NCBI RefSeq assembly: GCF_003864295.1
Contig: NZ_BDQK01000005.1
Coordinates: forward strand, 62,001-126,000
DNA from: Aphanothece sacrum FPU1
GTDB taxonomy: Bacteria > Cyanobacteriota > Cyanobacteriia > Cyanobacteriales > Microcystaceae
Direction: 5' to 3'
DNA: 64,000 nt
The translations under genes and the position numbers were made by a program. Positions 63,230 to 64,000 of the stretch are shown here, piece by piece (position 1 is the first letter of the stretch; each line of letters starts with the position of its first letter). The notes under the pieces are model-generated. The model saw only the letters and a list, made by a program, of their open reading frames with translations. It searched no databases and was not told the DNA's origin.

Positions 63230-64000
63230 TTAAAACAAAAAGTAACGCTGTGCCATCGGTAATTTTGCCATAGCTTCAGCCGTTAATAATTTACCATCGG
63301 CCCTCACTTCATAAGTTTCTGGATTTACTTCAATATGAGGAGTTGCATTATTATGAATCAGATTTGCTTTCCCAATATTACGAGTATTAGAAACAGCAAC
63401 AACCCTCGAAGTTAACCCCAAATTTTGCGGAATTTCTAACTCTAAACTTGCTTGAGACATAAAGGTTAAAGAAGTGGCCCCAATAGCCCCCCCAAACGCC
63501 CCAAACATCGGACGCATATACACAGGTTCAGGAGTAGGAATACTGGCATTAGGATCACCCATTTGCGCCCAAACTATCATCCCTCCTTTGATAACAACTT
63601 CCGGTTTTACCCCAAAAAAAGCAGGTTTCCATAAACATACATCCGCTAATTTTCCAGGTTCAATAGAACCCACATAAGTCGAAATTCCATGAGCGATCGC
63701 GGGATTAATTGTATACTTAGCAATATATCGTTTAGCCCGAAAATTATCATTATCTGAAGTGGTAGAAACCGGACTAGGAGACGATAAAAATCCTCGTTGT
63801 ACCTTCATCTTATGGGCAGTTTGCCAAGTCCTAATAATCACTTCTCCTACTCGTCCCATCGCCTGAGAATCAGAAGACATAATACTAATTACACCTAAAT
63901 CATGTAAAATATCCTCAGCCGCAATAGTTTCTTTTCTAATTCTTGAATCAGCAAATAAAACATCTTCGTCAATATTTGGGTCAAGATGATGACAAACCAT
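63230..64000 (-). CDS. ureC: Urease alpha subunit, C-terminal part (runs off the window)
   Basis: 256 residues of the C-terminal half; the gene continues beyond 64000. Matches: [14 protein letters not shown] with the flap region, [17 protein letters not shown] (active-site Asp), [16 protein letters not shown], and [27 protein letters not shown]. The nickel-binding and carbamylated-Lys part lies outside. Urease hydrolyses urea to ammonia and carbon dioxide. The apparent start at the window edge is only an internal Met. Confidence 0.95.
   Translation of the reverse strand: MVCHHLDPNIDEDVLFADSRIRKETIAAEDILHDLGVISIMSSDSQAMGRVGEVIIRTWQTAHKMKVQRGFLSSPSPVSTTSDNDNFRAKRYIAKYTINPAIAHGISTYVGSIEPGKLADVCLWKPAFFGVKPEVVIKGGMIVWAQMGDPNASIPTPEPVYMRPMFGAFGGAIGATSLTFMSQASLELEIPQNLGLTSRVVAVSNTRNIGKANLIHNNATPHIEVNPETYEVRADGKLLTAEAMAKLPMAQRYFLF

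Overview
The window is chromosomal DNA of a cyanobacterium. Four marker groups show this: the circadian clock cluster kaiA-kaiB-kaiC, the photosystem II gene psbZ, petJ (cytochrome c6), and the proton-extrusion gene pxcA. Several families restricted or largely restricted to cyanobacteria (DUF1815, DUF760, DUF2358, DUF3747+SPOR) and many copies of the HIP1 octamer GCGATCGC agree. The AT-rich composition, the many interspersed palindromic repeats and the gene content resemble unicellular Crocosphaera/Cyanothece-type cyanobacteria. That placement is inference; no 16S gene is present and I see no tRNA or rRNA gene.

Layout. 0-10.9 kb: a sulfatase, DUF1815, an SDR protein with an inserted CIA30 domain (HCF173-like), a CheY-type regulator, a HigBA-like toxin-antitoxin pair, a SF1-helicase-like ATPase, pxcA, a 31-residue membrane protein, DUF760 and scpB. 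10.9-14.6 kb: two small coiled-coil genes with a duplicated leader, a Rieske oxygenase, purN and an alpha/beta hydrolase. 14.8-22.2 kb: kaiABC, rsmH, a DUF4168 lipoprotein, a large histidine kinase with a degenerate receiver, and a winged-helix protein. 22.2-25.3 kb is decayed: a PD-(D/E)XK protein, a gene split by a palindromic repeat, and an ISH3-like insertion sequence that truncates a spondin-domain gene. 25.3-41.1 kb: DUF2358, a Get3/ArsA-like ATPase, recF, sppA, an M48 protease, leuA, DUF2141, petJ, DUF427, a truncated methyltransferase, a SpoIID protein, mutL and a haloperoxidase-like protein.

41.4-47.3 kb is the ribonucleotide reductase locus. nrdA and nrdB are separated by about 2 kb of toxin-antitoxin-type and DUF29 genes. 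nrdB is further interrupted by a compact 355-nt group I intron with no ORF. Removing it exactly restores the conserved NrdB reading frame. 47.4-52.6 kb: an OmpR-type regulator, a DprA-like protein, gcvH, a DUF3747/SPOR protein and an AtzG-AtzE-like amidase pair. 52.6-57 kb: small coiled-coil membrane proteins, an orphan CopG-type protein, and a three-gene group (two overlapping DUF488 genes plus a dual-OB protein) that looks like a little-studied nucleic-acid-related system. 57-64 kb: a dihydroorotase homologue without its metal ligands, a phosphoribosyltransferase, a heptanucleotide array, ribH, psbZ, an IS200/IS605-type remnant, a TauE/SafE permease, a Uma2 nuclease, about 1.1 kb of repeats and a pseudogene, and the C-terminal part of ureC running off the end.

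The most notable signals not explained by ordinary genes are four. The first is the nrdB intron. The second is the accessory island between nrdA and nrdB. The third is a set of palindromic elements sharing GTAGGGG...CCCCTAC ends with different interiors, some of which lie inside or end genes. The fourth is the DUF488/DUF488/dual-OB cluster.
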